Shown here: piece by piece, positions 9,406 through 18,408 of the stretch
How positions within the stretch are numbered: the stretch's first letter is position 1
How the letters are laid out: each line of letters opens with the position of its first letter
Assembly (NCBI RefSeq): GCF_015350795.1
Contig: NZ_JADKSH010000003.1
Span: 310,001 to 374,000, forward strand
DNA: 64,000 nt
Source of the DNA: Microbacterium sp. VKM Ac-2870
GTDB lineage: Bacteria; Actinomycetota; Actinomycetes; Actinomycetales; Microbacteriaceae
Direction of reading: 5' to 3'
The notes under the pieces: model-generated
Told to the model about the DNA's origin: nothing
The model's input: only the letters and a program-made list of their open reading frames with translations
Database searches by the model: none
Translations under genes and position numbers: made by a program

Positions 9406-10931
9406 CAGAACAGCCCCCTCGGGTTGGGAACGGATGCCAGCACGCCGGCGCGGGCGACGATGTTGAGCTCGCGCACCTCGTCGGCGGTCAGCTCGGGCAA
9501 GCGCTCGGCGAGGGCGAGGAACCGGTCGATCTCGGCGGGCTCGAGCACCGGCTCGGCGAGAAGGCGGAACTTCCTTACATAGTCGGCACGGGCGAAGGGT
9601 CGGGCGCCCAACGGGTGCGCATCGGCGACAGCGATCTCGTCGACGATCGTCGACCCGTCGGCGAGTCGGATCTCGACGCGACCGCCGAAGGCTTTTTCGT
9701 CGGGATCCTCGGAGTGGTAGCGGCGGGTCCACTCGGCATCCTCTGCCGTCGTGATCTTGCGCCAGAGCGCGACCGTGTCTTCTCGCGCCGCACGCGCGGG
9801 CAGGTACGAGTCGACGTGATGCCAACCGCCGTCTTGCAGGGCGACCGCGAAGATGTACGGGATCGAGTGGTCGAGGGTCTCGCGTGAGGCCTTCGGGTCG
9901 TACTTCTGCGGGTCGTTCGCGCCCGACCCGATGACGTAGTGCGTGTGGTGGCTCGTGTGCAGCACCACGCTCTCGACGTTCGCGGGATCGGTCAGTTCGG
10001 GGTGCGCACTGTGGAGCTTGCGGGCCAGGTCGATCCAAGCCTGTGCCTGATACTCGGCCGAATGCTCCTTCGTGTACGAGTCGAGGATGGCGCGCTTCGG
10101 TTCGCCGCGTGCCGGCAGGGGCACGTCGTACGCGGCATCCTTGCCGTCGAGCATCCACGCGATGACGCCGTCTTCGCCTTCGTAGATGGGCGACGGCGAG
10201 GTCTGTCCCCGCATCGCCCGGTCGACGGCCTCGACGGCCATCTTTCCGGCGAAGGCAGGAGCGTGCGCCTTCCACGTGGAGATCTCACCCTTGCGCGACT
10301 GCCGTGTCGCCGTGGTGGTGTGCAGGGCCTGCGCGACCGCCTGCGCGATCGTGTCGGCGTCGAGGCCGAGCAGCGTGCCGATGCCGGCCGCGGCCGACGG
10401 GCCGAGGTGGGCGACGTGGTCGATCTTGTGCGTGTGCAGGCTGATGGCCCGCACGAGGTCCATCTGGATCTCGTAGCCGGTCGCGATGCCGCGGACGAGG
10501 GCGGCACCATCGGCGCCCGTGTGCTGGGCGACCGCGAGGATCGGCGGGATGTTGTCGCCCGGGTGCGAGTACTCGGCGGCGAGGAAAGTGTCGTGGTAGT
10601 CGAGTTCACGCACGGCCACCCCGTTGGCCCAGGCCGCCCACTCGGGGCTCGTGAGCGTGTCGTTGGGTTCGCCGAACACCGTGGCGCCGCGGCCTCCGCG
10701 TGAGACCGGGTGGTCGAGCGCCTGCGCGCGGGCGGCCGTCACGGGGTCTCGGGTGAGGGATGCCGCGGCCACCGATGCGTTGTCGATGACGCGGTTGATG
10801 ATCATCTCCACCACGGCGGGCTCGACGGCCACCGGGTCGGCGGCGACCTCGGCGATCGTGTGGGCGAGCTGGTCTTCTCGGGCGAGGTTCTCGTCGCTGC
10901 GGTGCACGCGGACGTGGTGGGTGACGGTCAT
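9405..10931 (-). CDS. prpD: 2-methylcitrate dehydratase (MmgE/PrpD family)
   Basis: Dehydrates 2-methylcitrate to 2-methyl-cis-aconitate; 508 aa, full length for PrpD. Family segments include the N-terminal helical part with [17 protein letters not shown], the conserved [14 protein letters not shown] region and [17 protein letters not shown]. The start overlaps the regulator's stop by four bases (ATGA) and its own stop overlaps prpB. Aconitase-type rehydration is not encoded in this cluster, so a housekeeping aconitase must complete the cycle. Confidence 0.95.
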   Translation of the reverse strand: MTVTHHVRVHRSDENLAREDQLAHTIAEVAADPVAVEPAVVEMIINRVIDNASVAAASLTRDPVTAARAQALDHPVSRGGRGATVFGEPNDTLTSPEWAAWANGVAVRELDYHDTFLAAEYSHPGDNIPPILAVAQHTGADGAALVRGIATGYEIQMDLVRAISLHTHKIDHVAHLGPSAAAGIGTLLGLDADTIAQAVAQALHTTTATRQSRKGEISTWKAHAPAFAGKMAVEAVDRAMRGQTSPSPIYEGEDGVIAWMLDGKDAAYDVPLPARGEPKRAILDSYTKEHSAEYQAQAWIDLARKLHSAHPELTDPANVESVVLHTSHHTHYVIGSGANDPQKYDPKASRETLDHSIPYIFAVALQDGGWHHVDSYLPARAAREDTVALWRKITTAEDAEWTRRYHSEDPDEKAFGGRVEIRLADGSTIVDEIAVADAHPLGARPFARADYVRKFRLLAEPVLEPAEIDRFLALAERLPELTADEVRELNIVARAGVLASVPNPRGLF

Positions 10932-11557
10932 GGGTTTCCTTCCAGAGAGGCGAGGATCGCGGTGAGCGCGTTGTGCAGGTGGACGTGGGTGGCGTGAGCG
11001 GCCAGCTCGGCGTCGCCGGCGGCGACCGCCGAAGCGATGAGGCGGTGCTCGGCGACCGAGACGGCGAGCCGCTCGGGATTGTCGCGGGCGAGACGGCGCA
11101 CCCGCACGAGATGCGTGCGGACGTTCTTCAGTGCCGACGTGAGGTAGCCGTTGGCGACGGCACCATCCATCGCCTCGTCGAAGCGGGCGATCAGGGCGTA
11201 GTAGGCGTCGGGATCGGCCGCGGCATCCGTGCCGGCGAACTCGTCGGCGAGGGCAGCGAAAGCCTCGCCGTCGCCCGAGCGCACAGCCAGGCGCGCGGCG
11301 GTCTCCTCCAGTGCGCGCCGCACCTCGAACAGCTCGCGGATATCGCCGGCGTCGAGGTCGCTCACGACCGTGACGCGCGGCGACGGCTGTACGACGAGCC
11401 CGTCGGCGATGAGGCGGCCGAGGGCTTCGCGCAGCGGCGTACGACTGACCCCGAGACGCACAGACTGCTCGACCTCGCCGAGTACCGCGCCGGGGGCCAG
11501 CGCGCCGGACTGGATCTCATCGAGAAGGGCGCGGTAGGCACGATCACTCGCACGCAT
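10928..11557 (-). CDS. GntR-family (FCD) transcriptional regulator of the prp operon
   Basis: DNA-binding regulator, 209 aa. The N-terminal winged helix-turn-helix (about 5-70) contains the GntR recognition segment [15 protein letters not shown]; the remainder is an all-helical FCD ligand domain. The ATG at 11557 is preceded by GAGAGGAG; longer in-frame extensions run through the operator region and are rejected. It is first in an operon with prpD, prpB, prpC and thiolase, and a GTGTATACAC palindrome lies 22 nt upstream, so autoregulation by a propionate-derived metabolite is inferred. Confidence 0.9.
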   Translation of the reverse strand: MRASDRAYRALLDEIQSGALAPGAVLGEVEQSVRLGVSRTPLREALGRLIADGLVVQPSPRVTVVSDLDAGDIRELFEVRRALEETAARLAVRSGDGEAFAALADEFAGTDAAADPDAYYALIARFDEAMDGAVANGYLTSALKNVRTHLVRVRRLARDNPERLAVSVAEHRLIASAVAAGDAELAAHATHVHLHNALTAILASLEGNP

Positions 11558-11579
11558 GTCGACTCCTCTCGCCTTCCGA

Positions 11580-11589
11580 GTGTATACAC
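11580..11589. promoter_or_regulatory. Candidate GntR operator, GTGTATACAC
   Basis: Perfect 10-bp palindrome of the type bound by FadR/FCD regulators (TNGTNNNACNA-like). It sits between the regulator gene and the divergent aminotransferase. On the minus strand its TATACA could also serve as the -10 box for the prp operon, so bound protein would block RNA polymerase. A related half site, TGCATACA, occurs at 11633-11640. Confidence 0.55.
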
Positions 11590-11741
11590 AGAAAGGAGCT
11601 GAGAGCCATGAATCGTCGATGTGTGGTTGTAATGCATACAGAGAAGGAATCCCGAGACTCGGCTGGCGCCGAGTAGGCGCAGACGACAGCGAGGTGGGTA
11701 GGGTCGGATTCCGCAGCAACAATCGACGATCGGGAGACGCC

Positions 11742-13121
11742 ATGACCACCATCCCCGCAGCCGACGCCGCCGCCGACGCGGCCGTGCGCGGCGACGACCG
11801 TGCGCACGTCTTCCACTCCTGGAGCGCGCAAGCCCTCATCGACCCGGTGCCCGTCGCCGGGGGCGACGGCGCGACCTTCTGGGACTACGCCGGCAACGCG
11901 TATCTCGACTTCTCATCGCAGCTGGTCAACCTCAACCTCGGGCACCAGCATCCCGACCTCGTGGCGGCGATCCAGCGGCAGGCCGCGCGGCTGGCGACGA
12001 TCCAGCCGTCGATGGCCAACGACACCCGGGGCGAGCTCGCGCGCCTGATCAGTGAGATCGCGCCCGACGGCTTCTCGAAGGTGTTCTTCACGAACGGCGG
12101 GGCGGATGCCAATGAGAACGCCGTCCGCATGGCGCGTCTGGTCACCGGCAAGCGCAAGGTGCTCGCGATGTATCGCAGCTACCACGGCAACACCTCGACG
12201 GCGATCACGCTGACCGGCGACCCCCGCCGCTGGGCGAACGAGCCGGCCGACGCCTCGGTGGTCCACTTCTTCGGGCCGTACGCGTACCGTTCGCCGTTCC
12301 ACTCCGATTCGCCAGAGCAGGAGACCGAGCGTGCGCTCGCCCACCTCGAGCAGACGATCATCCTCGAAGGCGCCTCGACGATCGGCGCGATCATCATCGA
12401 GTCGGTCGTGGGCACCAACGGCGTCCTGATCCCGCCGCCCGGCTACCTGCCGGGCGTGCGCGAGCTGTGCGACCGCTACGGCATCCTGTACATCGCCGAC
12501 GAGGTCATGGTCGGCTTCGGACGGCTGGGGACGTGGTGGGCGTTCGAGAATTTCGACGTCGTCCCCGACCTCATCACGTTCGCGAAGGGCGTGAACTCGG
12601 GCTACGTGCCGTTGGGCGGCGTGGTCATCTCCGATGAGATCGCGGCGCACTTCGACACCGTCGCTTTCCCGGGCGGGTTGACGTACTCGGGTCACCCGCT
12701 CGCCTGCGCGCCCGGAATCGCGACCTTCGAGGTATTCCGCCGCGACGGCATCCTGGAGCGCGTGCGCGACCTCGGCGAGCGCGTCGTCCGCCCACGCCTG
12801 GAAGAGATGGCCACGCGGCATCCGTCGGTCGGAGAGGTGCGCGGGCGGGGCCTGTTCTGGGCGATCGAACTGGTGCGCGACCGCCAGACGCGCGAGCCGC
12901 TCGTCCCGTTCAACGCCGCCGGGGCGGATGCCGCGCCCATGACGGCTTTCGCCGCCGCGTGCAAGAAGGCGGGGCTCTGGCCGTTCACGCACGTCAACCG
13001 GGTGCACGTGGCGCCGCCGCTGATCATTCCGGAAGACGATCTCGTGCGCGGACTCGACATCATCGATCGCGCACTGGAGGTCACGGACGCCGCCGTTTCC
13101 CACCCCGAGGAGCAGTCATGA
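11742..13121 (+). CDS. Class III PLP-dependent aminotransferase
   Basis: Omega-amino-acid/diamine:pyruvate-type transaminase, 459 aa. The fold-type I signature is clear: D253 in YIADEVMVGFG binds the pyridine nitrogen and K282 in TFAKGVNSGYVPLGG is the Schiff-base lysine. The HSWSAQ...DPVPVAGGDG N-terminus resembles the actinobacterial branch that includes taurine- and beta-alanine-pyruvate transaminases; the substrate is not assignable. The ATG with GGGAG upstream is preferred to the in-frame start at 11556, which would run through the operator. It overlaps the downstream decarboxylase gene by four bases, so the pair probably acts on one compound. Confidence 0.9.
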   Translation: MTTIPAADAAADAAVRGDDRAHVFHSWSAQALIDPVPVAGGDGATFWDYAGNAYLDFSSQLVNLNLGHQHPDLVAAIQRQAARLATIQPSMANDTRGELARLISEIAPDGFSKVFFTNGGADANENAVRMARLVTGKRKVLAMYRSYHGNTSTAITLTGDPRRWANEPADASVVHFFGPYAYRSPFHSDSPEQETERALAHLEQTIILEGASTIGAIIIESVVGTNGVLIPPPGYLPGVRELCDRYGILYIADEVMVGFGRLGTWWAFENFDVVPDLITFAKGVNSGYVPLGGVVISDEIAAHFDTVAFPGGLTYSGHPLACAPGIATFEVFRRDGILERVRDLGERVVRPRLEEMATRHPSVGEVRGRGLFWAIELVRDRQTREPLVPFNAAGADAAPMTAFAAACKKAGLWPFTHVNRVHVAPPLIIPEDDLVRGLDIIDRALEVTDAAVSHPEEQS

Positions 13122-14494
13122 CCGACGCCGCCCGCATGCACGACGTCACCGCCGAGACCCGCAGGATCGTCGATCTCGTGCTCGACTACTCGCGCGAGCG
13201 GCTCCTGGCAGAGGACACTCCGCTCGACAAGCCCCTGCCCGCCGCCGAGCTCAGCCGACTCGCCGGACGCACGATCTCGGAAGACGGGCTCGGGGCGGAG
13301 CGCGCGCTCGGGGTCTTCACGCACGTCCTCGCCCCGGCCTGCATCACCACCGATGATCCGCGCTACCTGTCGTTCATCCCGACCGCGCCCACGAAGGCCG
13401 CCGCCGCGTTCGACCTCGTCGTGTCGGCGAGCGCCCTGTACGGCGGCTCGTGGCTGGAGGGTGCCGGCGCCGTCCATGCCGAAAACGAGGTGCTGCGCTG
13501 GCTCGCCGACGAGTTCGGGCTGCCCGCCACCGCGGGCGGCGTGTTCGTGCAGGGCGGGACCCTCGGAAACCTCTCGGCCCTCGTCGCCGCCCGCGAGGCG
13601 GCGCGCGCCCGCCGCACCGAGGCCGGAGGACCCGCCCCCGCACGATGGGCTGTCGTGTGCGGTTCACAGGCGCATTCGTCGATCGCCTCCGCCGCGCGCG
13701 TGATGGACGTCGACGTCGTGACGGTTCCCACGGATGCCGACGGCGTGCTCCGTGGCACCGAGGTCGCCGCTGTGCTCGCCGACGTGCACGAGCGTGTGTT
13801 CGCGGTCGTGGCAACCGCGGGATCCACCAACTTCGGCATCGTCGACGACATCGCCGGCGTCGCGGCTGCGGCGCACGCCCACGACATCTGGCTGCACGTC
13901 GACGGCGCCTACGGCCTTGCGGGCATGCTGTCGCCACTCGCCCGCCACCTGTACGACGGCGTCGAAGAGGCCGACTCGGTGATCGTCGACCCGCACAAGT
14001 GGCTGTTCGCGCCGTTCGACGCGTGCGCGCTCATCTACCGTGACCCCGAACAGGGCCGCCGCGCGCACACCCAACACGCCGAGTACCTCGACACCCTCAC
14101 CGACCGCTCCGACTACAGCCCCTCCGACTACGCGGCGCACCTCACGCGGCGTGCGCGCGGACTGCCGCTCTGGTTTTCGCTCGCGACGCACGGCGCCGCC
14201 GCCTACCGCGAGGCGGTCAGCGCCTCCATCGTGCTGGCGCGCCGCATCGCCGACGAGATCGCGAATCGGCCCGGCTTCTCGCTCGTGCGCCAGCCCCAAC
14301 TCGGAGTGGTGGTCTTCGAGCGCGCCGGCTGGACGAAGGCCGAGTACGAGGAGTGGTCGCAGCGGCTGCTCGATGTGCAACACGCGTTCGTGACGCCCTC
14401 CAGCCATGAGGGACGGGCGAACGCCCGGTTCGCGATCCTCAATCCCCGCACCACGTTCGAGGACCTCGTCGGCATCCTCGACACCATGGAGTGA
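13118..14494 (+). CDS. Group II PLP-dependent amino acid decarboxylase
   Basis: Aspartate/glutamate/aromatic L-amino-acid decarboxylase superfamily, 458 aa. PLP contacts are visible: H260-V-D262 in LHVDGAYG, and Schiff-base K294 in VDPHKWLFAPFDAC. The N-terminal swapped helical segment (1-80) and RYLSFIP motif are typical of DDC-like proteins. The ATGA overlap couples it to the aminotransferase. Substrate unknown; decarboxylation to an amine followed by transamination to an aldehyde is a reasonable two-step pathway for the pair, but this is inference. Confidence 0.9.
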   Translation: MTDAARMHDVTAETRRIVDLVLDYSRERLLAEDTPLDKPLPAAELSRLAGRTISEDGLGAERALGVFTHVLAPACITTDDPRYLSFIPTAPTKAAAAFDLVVSASALYGGSWLEGAGAVHAENEVLRWLADEFGLPATAGGVFVQGGTLGNLSALVAAREAARARRTEAGGPAPARWAVVCGSQAHSSIASAARVMDVDVVTVPTDADGVLRGTEVAAVLADVHERVFAVVATAGSTNFGIVDDIAGVAAAAHAHDIWLHVDGAYGLAGMLSPLARHLYDGVEEADSVIVDPHKWLFAPFDACALIYRDPEQGRRAHTQHAEYLDTLTDRSDYSPSDYAAHLTRRARGLPLWFSLATHGAAAYREAVSASIVLARRIADEIANRPGFSLVRQPQLGVVVFERAGWTKAEYEEWSQRLLDVQHAFVTPSSHEGRANARFAILNPRTTFEDLVGILDTME

Positions 14495-14533
14495 AGACGG
14501 CGGTTCTCCGACTCAACAGATTCGGACAACGGC

Positions 14534-14574
14534 AACGGATTCGGATGCTGGCGCTCGCGGCATCCGAATCCGTT
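14534..14574. terminator. Perfect 15-bp inverted repeat after the decarboxylase gene
   Basis: Arm AACGGATTCGGATGC pairs perfectly with GCATCCGAATCCGTT across an 11-nt loop. Flanking CAGATTCGG (14517-14525) and CCGAATCTG (14583-14591) extend the symmetry. It has no U-tract, so it is either a factor-dependent/stem-type terminator or a REP-like element; the GGATGC core is shared with other palindromes in the window. Confidence 0.55.
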
Positions 14575-14650
14575 CACCACACCCGAATCTGCGCCCGCAG
14601 CGCGCCGCCGACCAGACGGTTGGACTTCTGAATCACTCTTGATCGTTTGC

Positions 14651-14672
14651 CGCGACGATTGATATCGTCGCG
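14651..14672. promoter_or_regulatory. Inverted repeat abutting the Lrp start codon
   Basis: CGCGACGAT and ATCGTCGCG separated by TGAT form a perfect palindrome ending 4 nt before the ATG of the adjacent Lrp-family gene. The central GATTGATATCG also resembles a -10 region. Its position suggests an autoregulatory operator for the Lrp regulator and the aminotransferase downstream. Confidence 0.5.
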
Positions 14673-14676
14673 AATC

Positions 14677-15159
14677 ATGACTCAGACGACGGAAAGCGCG
14701 CCTTCACGCCGCCACCCTTTGGATGCGGCAGCCAAGGCGATCATCGAGCAGCTGCAGGAAGACGGCCGCCGCCCCTACGCCGAGATCGCCAAGGCAGTGG
14801 GGCTCAGCGAAGCCGCAACGCGCCAGCGCGTGCAGAAGCTCGTCGACCAGGGCGTGATGCAGATCGTCGCCGTCACCGACCCGCTGCAGCTCGGTTTCGC
14901 CCGCCAGGCGATGATCGGCATCCGCGTCGCCGGAGACACTCGCGGCATCGCCGCGCAGCTGTCGACCCTGTCGGGGGTCAGCTACGTCGTGTCGACGGCA
15001 GGCTCGTTCGATCTGCTCGTGGAGGTCGTCTGCGAGAACGACGACGACCTCATGGACCTGCTCAACGAGCAGATCCGCGCCTTTCCCGAGGTGGTCTCGA
15101 CCGAGACCTTCGTCTACCTCAAACTCCACCGTCAGCTCTACAACTGGGGGACACGATGA
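14677..15159 (+). CDS. Lrp/AsnC-family transcriptional regulator
   Basis: 160 aa. N-terminal HTH (about 15-65, with IAKAVGLSEAATRQRVQKL as helix-turn-helix) followed by a RAM/ActD ligand-sensing domain (about 75-155) with the VVSTAGSFDLLVEV strand typical of the family. The ATG at 14677 is chosen; a more upstream in-frame codon would lie inside the palindrome. It overlaps the aminotransferase gene by four bases, so it most likely controls that gene in response to its amino-acid substrate. Confidence 0.92.
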   Translation: MTQTTESAPSRRHPLDAAAKAIIEQLQEDGRRPYAEIAKAVGLSEAATRQRVQKLVDQGVMQIVAVTDPLQLGFARQAMIGIRVAGDTRGIAAQLSTLSGVSYVVSTAGSFDLLVEVVCENDDDLMDLLNEQIRAFPEVVSTETFVYLKLHRQLYNWGTR

Positions 15160-16538
15160 ACATCGACGACGCCGCTCTGCAAGCGAAGGCCCGCGACCAC
15201 CTCTGGATGCACTTCGCACGCCAGTCGGTGATGACCGAGGGCTCCGGAGTGCCCATCATCGTCAAGGGCGAGGGCCACCACATCTGGGACTCGCGCGGCA
15301 AGCGCTACATCGACGGGCTCGCGGGCCTGTTCGTCGTCAACGCCGGCCACGGCCGCTCCCGTATCGCCCAGGCCGCCGCGAAGCAGGCGGAGGAGCTCGC
15401 GTTCTTCCCGCTCTGGTCGTACGCCCACCCGTCGGGCATCGAAGCCGCCGACCGCATCGCGAACCTCGCGCCCGGCGACCTCAATCACGTCTTCTTCTCC
15501 ACCGGCGGCGGCGAGGCGGTCGAGACGGCCTTCAAGCTCGCCAAGCACTACTGGAAGCTGCAGGGCAAGCCCGCCAAGCACAAGGTCATCTCGCGCGCTA
15601 TCGCCTACCACGGCACGACCCAGGGTGCCCTCGCGATCACCGGCCTTCCCGTGATGAAGCACATGTTCGAGCCCGTCACCCCCGGCGGCTTCCGGGTGCC
15701 GAACACCAACTACTACCGCGCCGCGGAGTCGGGCTTCGGTGGAGGGACGCCCGAGGAGTTCGGCCTGTGGGCGGCAGACCGCATCGAGCAGATGATTCAG
15801 TTCGAAGGTCCCGAGACGGTCGCCGCCGTGTTCCTCGAGCCCGTGCAGAACGCGGGCGGCTGCTTCCCCGCACCAGCGGGCTACTTCCAGCGCGTGCGCG
15901 AGATCTGCGACCGCTACGACGTGCTGCTCGTGTCGGACGAGGTCATCTGCGCGTTCGGCCGGCTCGGCCACTACTTCGGCGCGCAGGCATACGACTACCA
16001 GCCCGACATGATCACGTTCGCCAAGGCCGTCACGAGCGGGTACGCGCCCCTCGGCGGCACGATCGTCAGCGACCGCGTCTACGAGCCCTTCGCCCACGGC
16101 GACCTGTCGTTCCCGCACGGCTACACCTTCGGCGGCCACCCCGTCTCGGCCGCCGTGGCGCTGGAGAACCTCGACGTCTTCGAGGAGGAGAAGCTGCTCG
16201 AGAACGTGCGCGAGAACTCCCCCGTCTTCCGCGCGACGCTCGAGAAGCTGCTCGATCTACCCATCGTGGGCGATGTGCGCGGTGACGGCTACTTCTTCGG
16301 CATCGAGCTGGTCAAGGACAAGGCCACGAAGGAGACCTTCGACGACGCCGAGTCCGAGCGGTTGCTGCGCGGTTTCCTCTCCAAAGCGCTGTTCGATGCG
16401 GGGCTCTACTGCCGCGCCGACGACCGCGGCGACCCCGTCATCCAGCTCGCCCCGCCGCTGACGATCGGACCCGCCGAGTTCGACGAGATCGAGCAGATCC
16501 TGCGCTCCGTGCTGACGGAGGCCTGGAACCGCCTCTGA
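15156..16538 (+). CDS. Class III aminotransferase (omega-amino acid / diamine type)
   Basis: 460 aa transaminase. VSDEVICAFGRLGHYFGA carries the PLP-nitrogen aspartate and DMITFAKAVTSGYAPLGG the Schiff-base lysine. The N-terminal DHLWMHFARQS and the SIIVKGEGHHIWDSRGKRY-like region match the actinobacterial beta-alanine/putrescine:pyruvate transaminase branch. Coupled to the Lrp gene upstream; the downstream alanine dehydrogenase and nearby APC permease fit a pathway that imports an amine, transfers its amino group to pyruvate and oxidises the resulting alanine. Exact substrate is inferred, not shown. Confidence 0.9.
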   Translation: MNIDDAALQAKARDHLWMHFARQSVMTEGSGVPIIVKGEGHHIWDSRGKRYIDGLAGLFVVNAGHGRSRIAQAAAKQAEELAFFPLWSYAHPSGIEAADRIANLAPGDLNHVFFSTGGGEAVETAFKLAKHYWKLQGKPAKHKVISRAIAYHGTTQGALAITGLPVMKHMFEPVTPGGFRVPNTNYYRAAESGFGGGTPEEFGLWAADRIEQMIQFEGPETVAAVFLEPVQNAGGCFPAPAGYFQRVREICDRYDVLLVSDEVICAFGRLGHYFGAQAYDYQPDMITFAKAVTSGYAPLGGTIVSDRVYEPFAHGDLSFPHGYTFGGHPVSAAVALENLDVFEEEKLLENVRENSPVFRATLEKLLDLPIVGDVRGDGYFFGIELVKDKATKETFDDAESERLLRGFLSKALFDAGLYCRADDRGDPVIQLAPPLTIGPAEFDEIEQILRSVLTEAWNRL

Positions 16539-16554
16539 CCGGGATCACGAGCTG

Positions 16555-16618
16555 CGCAGAATGCGACGAACTCCGCATCCGATCGCGTGATCGGATGCGG
16601 AGTTCGTGCGTATCTGCG
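16555..16618. repeat. Large GGATGC-containing palindrome, copy A
   Basis: A perfect 19-bp stem (16566-16584 with 16589-16607; core CTCCGCATCCGATC and its complement) closes on a 4-nt GCGT loop. Outer CGCAGA/TCTGCG pairs at 16555 and 16613 extend it. It lies between convergent genes and may serve as a bidirectional terminator. A degenerate second copy occurs at 26605-26684, so this looks like a dispersed REP-like family. Confidence 0.7.
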
Positions 16619-16625
16619 GCGTTCG

Positions 16626-17699
16626 TCACGCCAGGATGCGGGTGTCCACCACCTCGCCGCCGCGGATCGACAGCCCTGCGCGCAGCGAGGCGTCGGCGGC
16701 GAGGGCGGCGTCGGTGCCCAGGTCGGCGAGCGCGAGCGTGTAGCGCAGCGTCGCGTTGGTGAGCGCCAGCGTCGAGGTGAGGGGCACGGCTCCCGGCATG
16801 TTGGCGACGGCGTAGTAGATCGCGTCGTGCACGCGGTAGGTCGGGTCGGTGTGCGTGGTCGCGTGCGTGCCTTCGAAACAGCCGCCCTGGTCGACGGCGA
16901 TGTCGACGAGCACCGAGCCGGGGCGCATCCGTTCGACCATGTCGAGGGTGACGAGTTTGGGTGCTGCAGCTCCCGGCACGAGCACCGAACCGATCACCAG
17001 GTCGGCGTCGGCGACGAGCTCGCCGATCGTCGAACGCGTCGAGACCCGGGTGTCGACGCGACCGTCGAAGCGCTCGTCGAGGCGGCGCAGCTGCGGGATC
17101 GACAGGTCGACGATGGTCACGTGCGCGCCCAGGCCCACGGCCATCTGCGCCGCGTGCGTTCCGGCCACGCCGCCGCCGATCACGACGACGCGCCCGCGCG
17201 GAGTGCCGGGGACCCCACCCAGCAGGATGCCGCGCCCACCGGCAGGCCCGAGCAACTGCTGTGCGCCGGCCTGCACCGACAGGCGACCGGCGATCTCGCT
17301 CATCGGAGCCAGCAGCGGCAGCGAGCGGTCGGGTAGCTGCACGGTCTCATAGGCGATGGCGGTGGTCCCGGCATCCAGGAGTGCCTGTGTGAGCTCCGGC
17401 GCCGCGGCCAGGTGGAGGTAGGTGAAGAGGGTGAGGTCTTCACGGAGCAATCCGTACTCGGGCGCGATGGGCTCCTTCACCTTCACCAGCAGGTCGGCCG
17501 ACCCCCACACCTCGGCGGCGTCGGCGACGATGTCGGCGCCGGCCGCGGCGTAGGCGTCATCACTGAAGCCCGATCCTTCACCGGCACCGCCCTGAATGCG
17601 CACCCGGTGCCCGCGGGCCACGAGCTCGTCCACGCCCGTAGGCGTCATGCCGACGCGACGCTCGCTGTCTTTGATCTCTGCGGGAACACCGATGATCAT
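16626..17699 (-). CDS. ald: Alanine dehydrogenase
   Basis: NAD-dependent oxidative deamination of L-alanine to pyruvate and ammonia. 357 aa, slightly shorter than the usual ~370. [20 protein letters not shown] is the canonical N-terminus; KVKEP and [17 protein letters not shown] carry the catalytic lysine and histidine. The Rossmann motif reads [17 protein letters not shown], followed by the acidic VDLS end. It is divergent from an Lrp-family gene, the classic regulatory pairing for ald in actinobacteria (AldR-like). Confidence 0.95.
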   Translation of the reverse strand: MIIGVPAEIKDSERRVGMTPTGVDELVARGHRVRIQGGAGEGSGFSDDAYAAAGADIVADAAEVWGSADLLVKVKEPIAPEYGLLREDLTLFTYLHLAAAPELTQALLDAGTTAIAYETVQLPDRSLPLLAPMSEIAGRLSVQAGAQQLLGPAGGRGILLGGVPGTPRGRVVVIGGGVAGTHAAQMAVGLGAHVTIVDLSIPQLRRLDERFDGRVDTRVSTRSTIGELVADADLVIGSVLVPGAAAPKLVTLDMVERMRPGSVLVDIAVDQGGCFEGTHATTHTDPTYRVHDAIYYAVANMPGAVPLTSTLALTNATLRYTLALADLGTDAALAADASLRAGLSIRGGEVVDTRILA

Positions 17700-17789
17700 G
17701 GGCGGGACTCCTTCGAATTCGTCCGCGGGATGGTGATGGAGCGGTGCGGCGCGATCACGATGTCAGCCCCGCCGTCGTGCAACAAGAGC

Positions 17790-17815
17790 CGCCGAAGAAT
17801 CGGCGATATCGGCGA
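17790..17815. promoter_or_regulatory. Candidate Lrp/AldR operator between ald and its regulator
   Basis: CGCCGA-AGAA-TCGGCG is a perfect inverted repeat, followed in register by a second TCGGCGA, giving three TCGGCG half sites in 25 bp. The site lies in the divergent ald-lrp gap just upstream of the regulator's -10 box TAGGAT (17828-17833). Confidence 0.45.
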
Positions 17816-17839
17816 CCTCCATCGAACTAGGATCGGCCC

Positions 17840-18313
17840 ATGCCCAGCATGAGCGCGAACGATTCGATGGATGCCGCAGACCTCCGACTGATCGACGAGT
17901 TACGCGCCGATGCGCGCCAACCCCTCAGCCGGCTGGCGACGACGCTGGGACTTGCGGCATCCACCGTGCACGCGCGCATCTCGCGGCTCGTCTCCCGCGG
18001 GGTGATCCGCCGCTTCACGGTCGACGTGGACCCCGCCGCGCTGGGCTATCGCACCGAGGCGCTGGTGTCGGTACGCATCCGCCCGGGCGCCCGGGCGCAG
18101 CTGACAAGGTTCGCCGAAGAGCTGCGCACCCACCCCGACGTCGCCCAGTACTTCTATGTCGCCGGGGCCGAAGACTTCGTGATCCACTTCCGCGGGCGAG
18201 ACAGTGCGGACCTCCGCGCCTTCGTCACCGACCACTTGTCGACACACTCCATCGTCGCAGCAACCAACACGAGCCTCATCTTCGAGCGCACCGACGGGCT
18301 GCGCGGGGTCTGA
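17840..18313 (+). CDS. Lrp/AsnC-family regulator (AldR-like)
   Basis: 157 aa. Helix-turn-helix about residues 12-60 (LATTLGLAASTVHARISRL), RAM domain about 70-150 with VAQYFYVAGAEDFVIHF. Divergent from ald, so probably its alanine-responsive regulator. A TAGGAT -10 box ends 6 nt before the ATG, suggesting a leaderless mRNA; an internal ATG three codons on is an alternative start. Confidence 0.9.
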   Translation: MPSMSANDSMDAADLRLIDELRADARQPLSRLATTLGLAASTVHARISRLVSRGVIRRFTVDVDPAALGYRTEALVSVRIRPGARAQLTRFAEELRTHPDVAQYFYVAGAEDFVIHFRGRDSADLRAFVTDHLSTHSIVAATNTSLIFERTDGLRGV

Positions 18314-18408
18314 GCCCGCGTCATCGGACGAGATCGAAACGCTATACAGACGAAACAGGCCGCCCCTAGTATTCGAGCACCCGAAACACCTCATCATCAG
18401 GAGGAATC

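Noticed and set aside
11556..11741. Upstream extension of the aminotransferase through the GntR operator
   Set aside because: Would include the regulatory palindrome and a promoter-like region; the ATG at 11742 has a suitable SD.
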